A DNA stretch of 64,000 nucleotides, taken from contig NZ_CP025000.1 of assembly GCF_002808045.1 (NCBI RefSeq), forward strand, positions 992,001 through 1,056,000, in the 5' to 3' direction. The notes beneath the pieces are model-generated. The model made no database searches. It was given only the letters and a program-made list of their open reading frames with translations, and was not told where the DNA came from. Every line of letters begins with the position of its first letter. Position 1 is the stretch's first letter. Below, one piece after another: positions 61,613 to 64,000 of the stretch. A program made the position numbers and the translations under genes. The DNA comes from Idiomarina sp. X4. Its GTDB lineage: Bacteria > Pseudomonadota > Gammaproteobacteria > Enterobacterales > Alteromonadaceae.

Positions 61613-62838
61613 AGCTCCGCTAATACGTTTAAGCGGCGCTCGCTCTCTGCAACATAAGGATTTTTTGTATCCCAGGCATAGCCGGCTAAAATAGAACTGA
61701 TCATTTCTTTCACTTGTTGCTGCTGTTCCGGATAAAAAATCACTTTCTGAAAACGCGTATCATACCATCCTTCCACAAAGGTTCTGAACGTCGAAATACC
61801 AACGCGTAACGGCTTGCTGAAGTCGTTTTCCCAGTCTTGCTTTTGTCCGTCCAGCTCTTTTAATACCAGTGGTACCGCCAGCGATGACGACTTCATTGCG
61901 ATTGTTACGCCGGACGAAAACACCGGATCCAGAAACTCACCGGCGTTGCCCAACAGTGCGAAACGGTCGCCATAAAGACGGTTTACGTTTGCGGAATAGC
62001 CGGTAATACACTGCTCGGCCCGGATGACTTGGTGATTGCCCAGTACCTCAAGTAAATACGGCTCTTCCTTAACCATATTCCATAATTTATCAGCAGGCGT
62101 TTCGTACTGTACAAATAACTTTTCTTCACCGACTACGCCAATACTCGCGGTGCCATCGGCGAAGGGAATCAGCCAGTACCAAATTCCGGGATTGGTCGGG
62201 TGGACCGTAATAAGTATTTGGTTACGGTCGAAGTTACCACCCGCCAAATCTGATTTCACGTGACAGAATGCCGCCTGCCGAACCGGAAAGTCTGACGGCG
62301 ACTCCAGCGACAACAATCTCGGTAATACCCGACCAAAGCCGCTTGCATCCAGTACAAAACGCGTTTTTATCTCAACAGTTTCAGTGTCTGTCGCTGCTTC
62401 CAATACGACCTGCTCAGAAGACGAAAAGTCGATACCCGTTAATGTCACACCGTGCTCAACCTGAGCGCCTTTATCCTCTGCCCCCTGAATCAACAGCTGG
62501 TCAAATCGCTCTCTTTTCACCTGAAACGTCGTGCCGGGCCCCTCACTGAACTTTTGCCTAAAGTCGAAGTTGACGTGTTGCCCCTGATGATAAAAAGCCG
62601 CACCATTTTTAAACTGAAAGCCTGAGTCATCAGCATTGCTCGCCACCAGACTCTCTAATCCTGCCTCCTGTAAGTACGTCATGCACTGCGGTAGTAGGCT
62701 TTCGCCAATGGAAAAACGAGGAAACTGCTGGCGCTCAATAACCAGCACTTTTTTTCCGGCGTCCGCCAGCATTGCTGCGGCGGTCGCACCCGATGGGCCT
62801 GCACCGACAATAGCAACATCATAAATTTGGTCCTTCAT
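61603..62838 (-). CDS. FAD-dependent oxidoreductase of the aryl-polyene cluster
   Basis: The 411-residue flavoprotein has the dinucleotide-binding start YDVAIVGAGPSGATAAAML, the halogenase/hydroxylase-like RQQFPRFSIGESLLP, and FALLGNAGEFLDPVFSSGV near the FAD ribityl site. The WxWxIP motif of tryptophan halogenases is replaced by IWYWLIPFADG. It probably hydroxylates or oxidises the aryl head or polyene. It is coupled to the MMPL gene by four bases. Confidence 0.85.
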   Translation of the reverse strand: MKDQIYDVAIVGAGPSGATAAAMLADAGKKVLVIERQQFPRFSIGESLLPQCMTYLQEAGLESLVASNADDSGFQFKNGAAFYHQGQHVNFDFRQKFSEGPGTTFQVKRERFDQLLIQGAEDKGAQVEHGVTLTGIDFSSSEQVVLEAATDTETVEIKTRFVLDASGFGRVLPRLLSLESPSDFPVRQAAFCHVKSDLAGGNFDRNQILITVHPTNPGIWYWLIPFADGTASIGVVGEEKLFVQYETPADKLWNMVKEEPYLLEVLGNHQVIRAEQCITGYSANVNRLYGDRFALLGNAGEFLDPVFSSGVTIAMKSSSLAVPLVLKELDGQKQDWENDFSKPLRVGISTFRTFVEGWYDTRFQKVIFYPEQQQQVKEMISSILAGYAWDTKNPYVAESERRLNVLAELCA

Positions 62839-64000
62839 TGTACTTCTTCCTTTTTACTCTCTTTGGTTGCTGCACCGGTTATCAACGGGCAAAACAGCAC
62901 ACTCACTAATACACCTATCATGACAACCTTGCCAAATGCAGCAATGGCCGGTGTTGAGCTAAACGTCAACGCACCAAAAGCAACAAGTGTGGTTAAAGCC
63001 GACAAGTAAATGGCCTGCAATGCATGCGCACGTTGCAGACGACCAGCGCAGAACACCCCGTAATCAATGCTCAGCACCAGCACAAACATGGCACCTATCC
63101 AGTGAAATAGGTTCAGGGGCTGACTTAACTGAGCAATAAGCAACGCCGTCGACACCGACAATAAAATAACGCTGAACACCTGCCATGACGCTTTTGCCCG
63201 CACTTTAAATGGCGCTTTACGGTTCAGAAACAGCATCAATATGAAAAAGCTTAAAAGCAACAAAGCCCCTAACCAAAGCTGCATGGATTGCCGATATTCC
63301 CCCAACGCATTCGAGGCGTGCTCTATTGGATTAAATGGTTCTGCCCAAGGCTTATTCTCAAGGTTGGGTGCGTTATGTTCCTGCTTTAACCGCACCACAC
63401 TTAACCACCCTTCATTGAATGGATAGAGGAACTGACTTTCCAATGGATGAACGTGTTCTGTAGGGTTCAGCGTTGGCGCCGATATACCCAACCACTGCAA
63501 GTACGCAGCGCCCTCATCAGACCGAAACAGTCGTTGCTCCTGCTTAATTAAATCCTTTTGCTGTGACGCCGGTTGGTAATAGTCCGTAATACCAATAGCA
63601 TGAAAGCTATTAGCAACGTCCGTTGTACGCTCCAGTGCCTGCTGGCGAGTATCGCCATACACTAAAATAACCTCTGGGCTGAAGTAAAATGCGGTATGTT
63701 CACGTAAATAATTTTCTTCTTCCAACAGCGCTTTTGGCGAGCTGGCAAGTAGGCGCACATTGTCATTAGACACATAAGCCGCAATCAACACGATAACGGT
63801 GACCACAGGCAATACGGTTAGCCAGCGTTTAGGCAACCGCTGTCGTGCCTGGTGATACGCCTTCTCTGCTTTTGCGCAAAACCGCTGCCACTTAACTTGC
63901 GGCTGCTTCGGCTCTGGCAACCAAGGTAAAGTAATAGACACCAACAGAACCGCACTCAATAATGCCGTCGCCATAAATACGCCAAGCTGCTGTAACAAGG
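62835..64000 (-). CDS. MMPL-family transporter of the aryl-polyene cluster (C-terminal part; runs off the right edge)
   Basis: The visible 387 or so residues are the C-terminal half of an MMPL exporter: a helix, a periplasmic loop (about 60-240 of the visible part) and a five- or six-helix block with LVLSIDYGVFCAGRLQRAHA, which matches the RND/MMPL proton-relay segment. In aryl-polyene loci such a protein moves the product lipid. The start and N-terminal half lie beyond position 64000. The C-terminal tail is basic and acidic mixed (KESKKEEVQ). Confidence 0.88.
   Translation of the reverse strand, partial: LLQQLGVFMATALLSAVLLVSITLPWLPEPKQPQVKWQRFCAKAEKAYHQARQRLPKRWLTVLPVVTVIVLIAAYVSNDNVRLLASSPKALLEEENYLREHTAFYFSPEVILVYGDTRQQALERTTDVANSFHAIGITDYYQPASQQKDLIKQEQRLFRSDEGAAYLQWLGISAPTLNPTEHVHPLESQFLYPFNEGWLSVVRLKQEHNAPNLENKPWAEPFNPIEHASNALGEYRQSMQLWLGALLLLSFFILMLFLNRKAPFKVRAKASWQVFSVILLSVSTALLIAQLSQPLNLFHWIGAMFVLVLSIDYGVFCAGRLQRAHALQAIYLSALTTLVAFGALTFSSTPAIAAFGKVVMIGVLVSVLFCPLITGAATKESKKEEVQ

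Overview
The window is a dense, mostly plasmid- and phage-free chromosomal stretch from a marine gammaproteobacterium. Gene content and protein character (nar/Moco genes, FNR, TrhP, an aryl-polyene cluster, curli, SUF, a TonB-dependent copper receptor, MSHA-type pilin) suggest Alteromonadales, most likely Idiomarina or a close relative. That assignment is inference from protein style, not a database match. No rRNA, tRNA, insertion sequence or CRISPR array was seen.

Left third (1-23.9 kb): an anaerobic respiration block. The narG 5' part runs off the left edge and is divergent from narX. An MFS transporter and an AbiEi-like/Fic fusion gene separate narX from narK and narL. narL overlaps moeA, followed by a thiamine-diphosphate decarboxylase. 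A nine-gene minus-strand run (moaA-mobA-moaB-moaC-moaD-moaE-modA-modB-modC) makes and supplies molybdenum cofactor for NarG; its leader has the architecture of a Moco riboswitch. The divergent side carries trhP, a short ferredoxin and fnr. FNR-type boxes (TTGAT-N4-ATCAA) and NarL-type 7-2-7 sites recur in promoters of this block and in two promoters further right. Downstream of fnr are gcdH, an E1 alpha-beta fusion enzyme and an acyltransferase.

Middle (23.9-46.3 kb): a chemoreceptor with a possible nitrate-sensing N-terminus and a C-terminal hemerythrin; deoD; a five-gene operon of an MMPL/RND pump, LolA-like protein, outer-membrane protein, DUF2892 protein and a two-cysteine ArsR regulator; a copper receptor joined to a RegB/RegA-like redox two-component system; ompW; a YebC/YeeN protein; an oxygenase; a pilin; a large subtilase; and a curli locus (csgB, an oversized csgA, csgE, csgF, csgG) facing a CsgD-like regulator.

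Right third (46.3-64 kb): a sufBCDSATE operon under a near-consensus IscR site, an EAL-HDOD protein, and a continuous minus-strand run that begins in an aryl-polyene pigment cluster (running off the right edge) and continues into a prolyl oligopeptidase, a PepSY lipoprotein and a cytochrome b561.

The common theme is oxygen, nitrate and redox control of metal-cofactor enzymes. The least conventional items are the AbiEi-like/Fic fusion with four repeats at an exact 24-bp period, the pump operon ending in a putative persulfide sensor, the E1 fusion with an acyltransferase, and the NIT-like/hemerythrin chemoreceptor.
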